Origin: Candidatus Thorarchaeota archaeon SMTZ1-83
GTDB taxonomy: Archaea > Asgardarchaeota > Thorarchaeia > Thorarchaeales > Thorarchaeaceae
DNA length: 5,851 nt
Assembly: GCA_001563325.1 (NCBI GenBank)
Contig: LRSK01000116.1
Span: forward strand, 1 to 5,851
Direction of reading: 5' to 3'
The notes under the pieces are model-generated. The model saw only the letters and a list, made by a program, of their open reading frames with translations, did not search any database and was not told the origin of the DNA. This document shows positions 1 to 5,624 of this stretch, one piece after another. Numbering within the stretch: position 1 is the stretch's first letter; each line of letters starts with the position of its first letter. Made by a program: the position numbers and the translations under genes.

Positions 1-321
1 AGGGGTATCGACCAGACGAGCCTTAGTATTGTGCTCTCAGATGTGGAAACCAAGAAAGGGCCCATTCCGAGAATGTTCATCTATGGTAGCAGCATTGCCA
101 CTTTCTCCGTTGCAGAGAGAGAGGTCAGCCTTGAGGGCTTGGTAAAAGAGCTGGAGAAGGCATTCCCACCAGGTGGCGTGCAATACTTTGCAGAACAGCC
201 ATTGATTCTCGTGATGAACAAGATCCGCATCACACCTGAGGGTGTTGAAGGAACCGGACCACTCTACGAACGCGTAGCACAGATTGCTGATGAATGGTTC
301 AAGGAACATGGTCTCGATTAG
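1..321 (+). CDS. 3' end of an unrecognised protein (5'-truncated)
   Basis: The frame is open from the first base of the window to a TAG at 319-321, giving 106 residues, so the gene most likely begins upstream. A GTG at 31 is a possible internal start, but no Shine-Dalgarno-like sequence precedes it, so I treat the entry as partial. The visible part is soluble-looking, with no membrane segment or signal peptide. It has alternating hydrophobic strands (around residues 7-12, 24-35 and 67-75 of the fragment), an amphipathic helix near 44-54, and an acidic-aromatic C-terminal helix ending EWFKEHGLD. This resembles a small alpha/beta domain, but I do not recognise the family and assign no function. 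Coding is supported by the sensible residue composition and by the absence of a better frame on either strand. The gene converges on ftsZ2, with 105 bases between the two stops. Confidence 0.6.
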   Translation, partial: RGIDQTSLSIVLSDVETKKGPIPRMFIYGSSIATFSVAEREVSLEGLVKELEKAFPPGGVQYFAEQPLILVMNKIRITPEGVEGTGPLYERVAQIADEWFKEHGLD

Positions 322-426
322 TACCTAGACATGAAACACAAACACATCTGAAAGTCCTAAGACTAGAACAGTTGAGAATAGGTCAGACTAGATTCTTGCT
401 GCGACTCCGGAATCGAAAGGCCTCAC

Positions 427-1695
427 TTAGAGGATTCTTCGGAGACCTAGCTCCTTCACACTTCTCTCCTTCTCCTCAGGAAGGGGCTTGCGTTCCATGA
501 GTTTTCTTTCTAGCGGTTTGAGCCGGTCCTCCCAAGAGCCTTCGTAGGACTGCCGAGGCAGTTTTCCTAGGCTCTTTGCTCTCGGCGACACAGAACTTGA
601 CTCAGAGGTGCTCACATGAGCGGCGAGAATGCCGAGCTCTGACAAGCGGGCCCTCCGCCTTGATTTCATAGTGATCTCGTCCCTGGACCTGGGGAGAAGC
701 TGGGGGCTCTTCACTCCTGTGAGAATGAGCATGACACGAAGGACACCACTCAGTCTTGGGTCTACACGGGCACCCCAGATGACATTTGCATCGGGGCTCA
801 TCTTCTCCGAGACAAGCTCGCCCACCCTGTTTGCCTCTGCCAGAGACATGTCAGGACCTCCCGTGATGTGAATGAGAGCTCCTGTAGATCCACGCCATTC
901 CACTTCTAGAAGGGGACTGTTGAGAGCATTCTTGATGGCCTCGTTCGCTCTCTCGGCGCCAGTAGCCTCACCCAGGCCCACAAGGGCGACACCTCCATTG
1001 CAGATGATGGTTCGAACGTCTGCGTAGTCGAGGTTAATCAGACTAGGCATTGTGATTGTTTCAGTGATTCCTTTCACCATGTTGGCAAGAACCTCATCCG
1101 CTACTCCAAAGGCCTCTTCAAGCGGTAAGTCAGGCACCAACTCCATGAGCTTCTGATTGTCAATCACAACCGCAGTGTCAACATTCTCCTGAAGACGGGT
1201 TAGACCTGCAGCTGCCTTGTCAACACGCGTCCTCTCAAGACTGAAGGGCATGGTGATTACGCCAACTACTATAGCGTCATTCTTTTTTGCTATCTCAGCT
1301 ATGATTGGAGCGGCACCGGTCCCTGTGCCTCCACCCATCCCTGCCGCGATGAATACCAAGTCAGCATCCCGCAATAGCTCTGTAAGCTGATGTGCAGACT
1401 CTTCTGCGGCCGCTTGACCTACATGGGGATATCCGCCGGCGCCAAGACCTCGCGTGATTCTCTCACCAATCAGGAGTTTTCTGTGAGCCACAGTCACAGC
1501 CAGATGCTGACGGTCGGTGTTCACGGCAATGCATTCAGCTCCCTGAATCCCAATTGTCATCAATCGCTTCACTGTGTTGTTGCCGGCTCCGCCACAGCCA
1601 ACTACAACGATTCTTGCCTGACCCATGTCGCGCGAGGCCAGACCGCTTCTTTCAGTGCGGTTATGCTCTCTTGCAGAATCAATCAGAGTTCTCAT
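427..1695 (-). CDS. ftsZ2: FtsZ2-type tubulin-like cell division GTPase
   Basis: FtsZ polymerises with GTP into the ring that drives cytokinesis; in archaea with two paralogues, FtsZ2 is the constriction-linked one. From the ATG at 1695 the protein has 422 residues. Visible features are the nucleotide-binding GCGGAGNN near residues 33-40, the tubulin signature GGGTGTG at 121-127, and the T7 catalytic loop NLDYAD at 221-226 with both acidic residues that complete GTP hydrolysis in the next subunit. The stretches [24 protein letters not shown] and [10 protein letters not shown] favour FtsZ2 over FtsZ1, as does an N-terminal extension of about 28 residues. After about residue 330 comes a basic, probably disordered tail of about 90 residues ending GLRRIL, which may serve as the C-terminal partner-binding peptide (inference). 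The ATG shares one base with the cdrS stop (TGATG). A GTG directly before it (1696-1698) would add one residue. GGAGGT lies 9 bases before the ATG. Family assignment is firm; the FtsZ2 subtype is likely. Confidence 0.95.
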   Translation of the reverse strand: MRTLIDSAREHNRTERSGLASRDMGQARIVVVGCGGAGNNTVKRLMTIGIQGAECIAVNTDRQHLAVTVAHRKLLIGERITRGLGAGGYPHVGQAAAEESAHQLTELLRDADLVFIAAGMGGGTGTGAAPIIAEIAKKNDAIVVGVITMPFSLERTRVDKAAAGLTRLQENVDTAVVIDNQKLMELVPDLPLEEAFGVADEVLANMVKGITETITMPSLINLDYADVRTIICNGGVALVGLGEATGAERANEAIKNALNSPLLEVEWRGSTGALIHITGGPDMSLAEANRVGELVSEKMSPDANVIWGARVDPRLSGVLRVMLILTGVKSPQLLPRSRDEITMKSRRRARLSELGILAAHVSTSESSSVSPRAKSLGKLPRQSYEGSWEDRLKPLERKLMERKPLPEEKERSVKELGLRRIL

Positions 1696-1877
1696 CACTC
1701 TGCTACCTCCCCACCAGCGATGCTACCCTGAACACCACGTTCCCATAGTTCACGCTTCAGTAGATCCCGAATGGCGATTCTAATCGCTTCTGAGCGGTTA
1801 GGATAAAGACCTCGGTCCACTAGACGCTGTATGTCGGAGATGATTCTCTCAGGGAGATGTACAGCAATAAGACGCAT
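1695..1877 (-). CDS. cdrS: CdrS-like ribbon-helix-helix transcription regulator
   Basis: This is a 60-residue protein of the ribbon-helix-helix (MetJ/Arc, CopG-like) fold. An N-terminal strand, RLIAVHLP (2-9), would pair in the dimer and enter the DNA major groove. Helix A covers about 10-21, and the signature PNRSEAIRIAIRDLL (26-40) forms the turn and helix B, where NRS typically contacts the DNA backbone. The last 20 residues look like a flexible tail. In haloarchaea the short RHH protein CdrS is encoded directly upstream of ftsZ2, is co-transcribed with it and regulates cell division; size, motif and position all match here. The frame can be extended to 1961, but those extra residues do not look like an RHH and would cross the promoter region. 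The ATG at 1875-1877 sits exactly before the strand and has AGAGGA upstream, so I choose it. The stop overlaps the ftsZ2 start, indicating an operon. The RHH call is firm; the CdrS name rests on context. Confidence 0.88.
   Translation of the reverse strand: MRLIAVHLPERIISDIQRLVDRGLYPNRSEAIRIAIRDLLKRELWERGVQGSIAGGEVAE
1705..1710 (-). promoter_or_regulatory. Strong Shine-Dalgarno site of ftsZ2 inside cdrS
   Basis: On the minus strand GGAGGT (within GGTGGGGAGGTAGC) lies inside the last codons of cdrS. It is 9 bases before the ATG at 1695 and 6 bases before the GTG at 1698, so spacing alone does not decide between the two tandem start codons; I prefer the ATG. The strong site suggests ftsZ2 can recruit ribosomes itself as well as by coupling to cdrS translation. 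Confidence 0.7.
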
Positions 1878-1882
1878 TACTA

Positions 1883-1900
1883 GTCCTCTTGAGAGAGGAC
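1883..1900. repeat. 7+7 bp inverted repeat over the cdrS ribosome binding site
   Basis: GTCCTCT (1883-1889) and AGAGGAC (1894-1900) are perfect reverse complements separated by four bases. On the minus strand the start-proximal arm contains AGAGGA, the only Shine-Dalgarno-like sequence before the cdrS ATG at 1877. As DNA this is a candidate operator for a dimeric RHH protein. As RNA it would be a 7-bp hairpin with a four-base loop hiding the ribosome binding site. The sequence shows the symmetry; either function is inference. Confidence 0.6.
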
Positions 1901-1912
1901 ATACTTGAGAGA
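1888..1912 (+). repeat. Direct repeat CTTGAGAGA (two copies) before cdrS
   Basis: CTTGAGAGA occurs at 1888-1896 and again at 1904-1912, 16 bases apart start to start. The first copy overlaps the inverted repeat at 1883-1900. Ribbon-helix-helix dimers often bind side by side on repeated half-sites, so these copies could be operator elements, but a chance repeat in an AG-rich stretch is not excluded. Confidence 0.4.
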
Positions 1913-1921
1913 TATGAATGT

Positions 1922-1931
1922 GGATATTACC
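1922..1931 (-). promoter_or_regulatory. Candidate TATA element of the cdrS-ftsZ2 operon
   Basis: The minus strand reads GGTAATATCC here, an AT-rich core in a GC-moderate spacer. An archaeal TATA box places transcription start about 25 bases downstream, near 1900, which is the outer edge of the inverted repeat at 1883-1900. The resulting leader would be about 20 bases. A weaker alternative is CATATC near 1911-1917. The assignment is by eye, and read-through from the ribosomal genes is also possible. Confidence 0.35.
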
Positions 1932-1978
1932 TAGGACTGATTGACACGCAATGAATGCCAAGAGTACCGGTATTGGGG

Positions 1979-1994
1979 AGAGAAGTACTTCTCT
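1979..1994. repeat. 16-bp perfect palindrome at the end of the uL2 gene
   Basis: AGAGAAGTACTTCTCT is fully self-complementary over 16 bases. It overlaps the uL2 stop codon (TAG on the minus strand, 1993-1995) by two bases. In RNA it could fold into a 6-bp stem with a GUAC loop at the very end of the ribosomal message; as DNA it could be a dimer binding site about 100 bases upstream of cdrS. No strong T-run follows on the minus strand, so a classic terminator is not evident. A smaller palindrome, TACCGGTA, lies close by at 1965-1972. Confidence 0.5.
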
Positions 1995-2712
1995 ACTTCT
2001 TGCGTCCAGTACGTCTTGCCGCTATGTTCCCCACCTTTCGGCCAGGTGGAGCATGTCTGCTCACCGTGCTGGGTCTACCCGGTGACTGATGTGAACCACC
2101 GCCATGTGGGTGACTAGCTGCATTCATAGCTGCGCCTCTGGTCACAGGCCACTTTCTCGCCTTCACTCGGGTGTGGTGCCACACTGCGCCTGCCTTCAGG
2201 AAGGGTTTCTCGGTCCTGCCACCGCCAGCAACTATACCGATGGTGGCCCTGCATCTAGGACTGAATGCTTTCTGTTGGCCACTTGGCAGTCTTACCATGG
2301 CCTTGCTTGGGTCTATGGAAACAATGGTTGCTGTCAGACCTGAAGAGCGTACATACTTGCCTCCATCTCCAGGACTGCCCTCAATATTGTAGACCGGTGT
2401 GCCTTCAGGAATGTGTTGTAGCATCATAGTGTTGCCATTCTGCAGTACAGCATCCTCGCCGCATTCAATGGTCTGACCAACTTGGATTCCCTCAGAAGCA
2501 ATCATGTAGTGAAGCTTGGACTCACCTTCATACCGTAGCTCAGCAAGGGGAGCACCTCTTCCTGACTCATGATAGAGGTTGAGCACTCTGCCAACATAGG
2601 TCTTGTCAGGGGCCCACTTGGGATGTCTAGCTCTTGCAATCTTCTTGTGGCTAGGACTTCTCCACTGAGTTGTACCTCGACCCTTGCGTTGTACTAAGAC
2701 TCGTTTACCCAT
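1993..2712 (-). CDS. rpl2: Large-subunit ribosomal protein uL2 (L2/L8e)
   Basis: uL2 binds 23S rRNA near the peptidyl transferase centre and helps join the subunits. The protein has 239 residues, normal for archaeal uL2. It opens with MGKRVLVQRKGRG and has the OB-like RNA-binding region with IPEGTPVYNIE (101-111) and GDGGKYVRSSG (115-125). These are followed by the C-terminal SH3-like part with VKARKWP (183-189) and RGAAMNAASHPHGGG (192-206), whose His-Pro-His-Gly loop carries the family's functionally important histidine. It ends with APPGRKVGNIAARRTG (221-236) and a basic tail. The residue before HPHGGG is serine, where most uL2 proteins have aspartate, and SRHAPPG has His where archaeal homologues usually have Asn. 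The start ATG lies 12 bases after the uL23 stop, with a G-run before it. It is the last ribosomal gene here; the usual next gene, uS19, is absent. Confidence 0.97.
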   Translation of the reverse strand: MGKRVLVQRKGRGTTQWRSPSHKKIARARHPKWAPDKTYVGRVLNLYHESGRGAPLAELRYEGESKLHYMIASEGIQVGQTIECGEDAVLQNGNTMMLQHIPEGTPVYNIEGSPGDGGKYVRSSGLTATIVSIDPSKAMVRLPSGQQKAFSPRCRATIGIVAGGGRTEKPFLKAGAVWHHTRVKARKWPVTRGAAMNAASHPHGGGSHQSPGRPSTVSRHAPPGRKVGNIAARRTGRKK

Positions 2713-2724
2713 ATGACTGCCCCC

Positions 2725-2985
2725 TTAGAATATCCCGAGGTTTGTGGCCACCTCTGCCGCACTGTATTCCGGTGCCAGCCGTACGAATGCCTTCTTCCTC
2801 CCATCAGGCATAATCATTGTGTTGACTTTCTCCACGACAACCTCGTAGAGGGTTTCCACGGCCCAGCGGATTGTGTTCTTGTTCGCTCTCCTGTCCACGA
2901 AAAAGGTGAGCTTATTGTGACTGTCAACGGCCTCCAGGCTTGCCTCCGTCACCACAGGACGAATGATTACTTGATTCGGGTCCAT
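2725..2985 (-). CDS. rpl23: Large-subunit ribosomal protein uL23 (L23)
   Basis: uL23 binds domain III of 23S rRNA beside the nascent-chain exit, where it docks the signal recognition particle and translocon. It has 86 residues, the usual compact archaeal length. Recognisable segments are IIRPVVTEAS (7-16), the strand KLTFFVDRRANK (25-36), the helix IRWAVETLYEVVVEKVNT (39-56), and the C-terminal KKAFVRLAPEYSAAEVATNLGI (64-85). The long basic rRNA-binding loop seen in bacterial L23 is short here, which is the archaeal form. The ATG is 11 bases after the uL4 stop and the TAA is 12 bases before the uL2 start, so the gene is embedded in the uL3-uL4-uL23-uL2 unit. Confidence 0.97.
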   Translation of the reverse strand: MDPNQVIIRPVVTEASLEAVDSHNKLTFFVDRRANKNTIRWAVETLYEVVVEKVNTMIMPDGRKKAFVRLAPEYSAAEVATNLGIF

Positions 2986-2992
2986 TCGATTT

Positions 2993-2998
2993 CACCTC
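2993..2998 (-). promoter_or_regulatory. uL23 Shine-Dalgarno fused to the uL4 stop codon
   Basis: On the minus strand the uL4 stop TGA (2999-2997) continues into GGTGA, so GAGGTG uses two bases of the stop codon and ends 7 bases before the uL23 ATG at 2985. A ribosome finishing uL4 stops on the uL23 binding site, which would favour translational coupling of the two proteins (inference). Confidence 0.6.
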
Positions 2999-3785
2999 AC
3001 ATGAACAGGGCCTCTTTCTCGAGGCGTTCTATCGCTGAAGTAGTCCACAATACAAGCCGCCCAGGATGTGTTCCGGGGGCCAGCAATTCGGCATTCAGAC
3101 CATGGACCTCCGCCACGTCTACTCCGACTAAGTTCCTTGCGGCTCTTCCAATTCCCATGTCTTGTCCTACTACGATGAGGAAGGACTTGGGCGTCTTCAT
3201 CTTCCTGCCGCGCATCTTGCCTTTACCGGCTCTTACTCCCCGACCCTGCACTGCTCTGCTCAGGTCTTCTCCAAGGCCCAACGAATTCACTACATCGTAG
3301 ATCTTCTTGGTCGTCTGCAACGATTCCAGCTCCTCAGTGACAACCAGGGGAACGTCGGGGATTGAGTCAATCTTGTGACCTCTGGAACTGACTAGGTTCT
3401 TGTCTGCAGTGGCCGCAATGGCAGAACGAATGGCCAATCGATTCTCCTTCTTGTTGATTCGTTCAATAATGACCTTCCTCGCCTCTGGAGGATGTGCTAC
3501 TCTTCCACCTACAGTTCCTGGAGCAAAAGCGGCCTTGTTCGCTGCGCTAGTGCCAGAACCCTTCACGCGAGGCATTCTGGACCTACCATGACCAGTCTGC
3601 CAACTCTCAGCAGTAGTGCGTTTTCCAGCTAGCTCATTCACACCGTGTGGTTGACGCCCTCTGGATTGGACCGCCAACACAGCTCTCTTGATCACATCAG
3701 GGCGATATGGAGTGTCAAACTGTGCGGGAAGTTGAATCTTGGGACCGGCTTTTCCCTTCAACGAGTATGTCTTCACGCTTGTCAT
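2997..3785 (-). CDS. rpl4: Large-subunit ribosomal protein uL4 (L4/L1e)
   Basis: uL4 is a core 23S rRNA-binding protein whose extended loop lines the peptide exit tunnel. It has 262 residues, typical for archaea. The N-terminal RPDVIKRAVLAVQSRGRQPHG (28-48) is followed by the tunnel loop, roughly 55-100, with WQTGHGRSRMPRVKGSGTS and GGRVAHPP. The Rossmann-like globular part follows, with RLAIRSAIAATAD (116-128). The segment GRGVRAGKGKMRGRK (181-195) is the archaeal/eukaryotic uL4 signature. NLVGVDV (218-224) stands where relatives usually have NLPGVDV. The C terminus, LLAPGTHPGRLVLWT and a final helix, is complete. The start ATG is 17 bases after the uL3 stop and is preceded by GGAAGGAT. An in-frame TGA just upstream fixes the N terminus close to this ATG. 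Confidence 0.97.
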   Translation of the reverse strand: MTSVKTYSLKGKAGPKIQLPAQFDTPYRPDVIKRAVLAVQSRGRQPHGVNELAGKRTTAESWQTGHGRSRMPRVKGSGTSAANKAAFAPGTVGGRVAHPPEARKVIIERINKKENRLAIRSAIAATADKNLVSSRGHKIDSIPDVPLVVTEELESLQTTKKIYDVVNSLGLGEDLSRAVQGRGVRAGKGKMRGRKMKTPKSFLIVVGQDMGIGRAARNLVGVDVAEVHGLNAELLAPGTHPGRLVLWTTSAIERLEKEALFM

Positions 3786-3802
3786 TAGCCATCATCCTTC
3801 CA

Positions 3803-4810
3803 TTACTGCTTTGACGTGGTGCTGATGTAGCTCACCTGGGTCTCTTGACCAAGGTGAGATCTCTTCGGTCGAATCGCGAACCTCATCCTCAGAGGTCTCT
3901 TGACAGGGCCTGGGACAGAGCCCCACAGAATTACATAGTCACCCCGTATCACGCCATAGTTCACGAAGCCTCCGGAGGGAGTAATCTCTTCTCCTCTCTC
4001 ACCCATCTTCAGAACTTCGTTGTTGAAGCTGGTGCGCGTATGAAACCCTGTCTGACCGGGTCGGGGAACACTATAGCGTATGTTTGTCGGCGACCAAGGA
4101 CCAATACAGCCTACGCCACGCTTGGTCTTGCGTGATTTGTGCTGAAGGATTCTAACACCCCATCGGCGCACAGGACCTTGAAATCCGTGTCCCTTGGTGA
4201 CTGCAATCGAGTCAATCAGTGTGCCCTCACGAAGTATATCGGCCACACGCACATCATTGCCGAGAATGCTCTTGGCGTACTCAAACGCTTCTTGAACGCT
4301 GCGCGCACCGACCTTATACTCTGAGATATCAGGCTTCTTCTTGGAAACTCCTGCAATCCGTGGCTGTGTATGAACCAGCATGCGAATCTCTGTCATTGAA
4401 TCGAGCTTTGACTCAAACTCCTTCATCTTGTCCTTGTGTTTGTACTTCTTGGGGAGAGGTTTCACTCTACGGAGGTCGTCAGAGAGGTTGTCCGCTAGTA
4501 CTTCAGTGACTAGCTTCGTACCATAGGGCGTAGTCTTGTATCCACGAATGGAGAAAGGCCTGATTGGTGGTGTGTCAATGATTGTGACGGGAATAACTCT
4601 CTCCTGGCCCTTGAACGGGCTGTTTGGATTCTGAACGGACATCACTGCGTGTGACATGCCTGCCTTATAGCCGACAAATCCCAGAAGTTTGGGTTCTCCG
4701 CCGTCCCAAGAAGGCCAGTTCTTGATTCGTGGCAAGAACTTTGACGCTCTGCCTCTTGGGAGATAGGCAAGACTGCCTCTCCTTGGCGCATGCTTCTTCC
4801 TATGGGCCAT
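3803..4810 (-). CDS. rpl3: Large-subunit ribosomal protein uL3 (L3)
   Basis: uL3 nucleates early large-subunit assembly, and its extension reaches the peptidyl transferase centre. At 335 residues it has the archaeal/eukaryotic length, well above the bacterial form. Visible motifs are PRRGSLAYLPRGRASK (9-24), GFVGYKAGMSHAV (44-56), the central strands ERVIPVTIIDTPP (70-82), VTKGHGFQGPVRRWGV (204-219), IGPWSPTNIRYSVPRPGQTG (236-255), and the C-terminal GSVPGPVKRPLRMR (297-310). The ATG at 4808-4810 has GGTGAT 5 bases before it (4816-4821) and matches the MAHRKKHAPRRGS beginning of archaeal uL3. It is the first gene of the ribosomal unit, as in most archaea, and is divergent from the membrane protein gene at 5037. 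Confidence 0.97.
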   Translation of the reverse strand: MAHRKKHAPRRGSLAYLPRGRASKFLPRIKNWPSWDGGEPKLLGFVGYKAGMSHAVMSVQNPNSPFKGQERVIPVTIIDTPPIRPFSIRGYKTTPYGTKLVTEVLADNLSDDLRRVKPLPKKYKHKDKMKEFESKLDSMTEIRMLVHTQPRIAGVSKKKPDISEYKVGARSVQEAFEYAKSILGNDVRVADILREGTLIDSIAVTKGHGFQGPVRRWGVRILQHKSRKTKRGVGCIGPWSPTNIRYSVPRPGQTGFHTRTSFNNEVLKMGERGEEITPSGGFVNYGVIRGDYVILWGSVPGPVKRPLRMRFAIRPKRSHLGQETQVSYISTTSKQ

Positions 4811-4913
4811 CTGAAATCACCAGTAGTTTTGCAACCCAGTCAATCTGGCTTTCAACAGCTAAATTGTCAAGACCGAGCTATTCTTACTACTGTGCGCGCC
4901 ATGCAGAAGTCCG

Positions 4914-4922
4914 TTTTTAAAA
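4914..4922 (-). promoter_or_regulatory. Candidate TATA box of the uL3-uL4-uL23-uL2 unit
   Basis: The minus strand reads GTTTTAAAAAC, the most AT-rich and TATA-like core in the 226-base divergent region 4811-5036. It is preceded by purine-containing sequence (GGGCAAG) where a BRE would sit. A start about 25 bases downstream falls near 4890, giving a leader of about 80 bases before uL3. That is fairly long for archaea and could hold an autoregulatory structure; only a weak dyad, CCAG-5-CTGG at 4836-4848, is seen. A nearer but poorer alternative is CAATTTAG around 4860-4867. The element is almost symmetric, so use on the plus strand is conceivable. Confidence 0.45.
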
Positions 4923-4975
4923 CTTGCCCACTGACCAAATCGACCATCTACGTAGGTACCGAATCGTCTTCGGCA

Positions 4976-4985
4976 ACGTTTATTC
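4976..4985 (+). promoter_or_regulatory. Candidate TATA-like element of the membrane protein gene
   Basis: ACGTTTATTC (4976-4985) is the best AT-rich core near this gene, about 55 bases before the ATG at 5037. It would place transcription start near 5008 and give a leader of about 30 bases that contains GGGTGG (5024-5029), a fair Shine-Dalgarno site 7 bases from the ATG. The match to the archaeal TATA consensus is weak. Confidence 0.3.
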
Positions 4986-5036
4986 TGGCGTCTTTACGTC
5001 GATGACAGTACGAGGAATTCTCTGGGTGGCACAAAG

Positions 5037-5624
5037 ATGTCAATTGACTGGGAGTATCCTGAGAAAGGAAAAGGGCTATCAAGAATAGTGGATGAGCTAA
5101 TTGGGCCGGGAGCAACACGAGCCGAGATAGTCCTTGTGTTGAGTGTGGGGGTCCTTGGCGGCTGCGGCCTAATCGTCTACCAGTACTATACTGGCCTTGG
5201 GTGGAATTTGATTCAGATTGCAGTAGCGGCATTCATCGCCTTTGACATCGCGGGAGGAGTCGTGGCTAACTCCACATCCACAGCGAAGCGCTGGTATCAC
5301 AGGGAGGAACAGGGACCCAAACAGCACATTGGATTCATTGCTCTCCATTTCATCCATCCCCTGTTGATTGTGGTGTTCTTCCTCAACCTAGATTGGTTCT
5401 ACTTCGTAGCAGTCTATGGTTTTTTGATTGCCGCGTCGGTGGTACTCGTTGCGACGCCACTGTACTTGAGACGGCCAATATCAGCGACTCTGTTTGGCCT
5501 TGGACTCTTGATGAGTATCTATGTGATTGTTCCAGTACCTGGGTTAGAGTGGTTCATACCACTGTTCTACCTCAAACTGATTGTGGGACATATGGTGCGT
5601 GAAGAGCCCTACAGGCCAGACTAG
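5037..5624 (+). CDS. Multi-pass membrane protein of unknown function
   Basis: This 195-residue protein has a short polar N terminus (1-28) and about five to six hydrophobic segments: roughly 29-49, 55-78, 98-117, 119-140, 147-168 and a shorter one at 171-186. The ends are charged (REEPYRPD at the C terminus). There is no cleavable signal peptide. Several polar or charged residues sit in or at the edge of membrane segments: D70, N78 and T80, the RWYHRE loop (85-90), H97, H104 and H107, E171 and H185. This pattern suggests a conserved functional core, possibly binding a metal, haem or proton, but that is inference. The motif set (FDIAGGVVANST, KRWYHR, HFIHP, LEWFIP, KLIVGH, EEPYRP) gives the impression of a conserved family, yet I cannot name it. 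The gene is divergent from uL3 and its stop overlaps that of the glycyl radical enzyme gene. Coding is convincing. Confidence 0.8.
   Translation: MSIDWEYPEKGKGLSRIVDELIGPGATRAEIVLVLSVGVLGGCGLIVYQYYTGLGWNLIQIAVAAFIAFDIAGGVVANSTSTAKRWYHREEQGPKQHIGFIALHFIHPLLIVVFFLNLDWFYFVAVYGFLIAASVVLVATPLYLRRPISATLFGLGLLMSIYVIVPVPGLEWFIPLFYLKLIVGHMVREEPYRPD

Noticed and set aside
322..426. Possible tRNA or C/D-box RNA in the convergent gap after gene 1
   Set aside because: No cloverleaf with a GTTCGAATC-like T arm, and no paired C and D boxes with correct spacing. A weak dyad around 402-413 and a minus-strand T-rich tract at 331-343 are too poor to call a terminator.
294..500. Plus-strand open frame of 68 codons across the gene 1 / ftsZ2 junction
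   Set aside because: It overlaps the end of gene 1 and the C terminus of FtsZ2, has low-complexity Arg/Leu/Ser composition and no ribosome binding site; it is a chance frame.
1878..1961. N-terminal extension of the RHH protein to an ATG at 1961
   Set aside because: The extra 28 residues lie before the RHH strand, cover the putative TATA element and the dyads, and make the protein unlike CdrS-type short regulators.
2713..3300. Long plus-strand open frame of 195 codons opposite uL23 and uL4
   Set aside because: It is antisense to two unmistakable ribosomal protein genes and its translation looks like a shadow with scattered Cys, His and Pro; length alone is not evidence.
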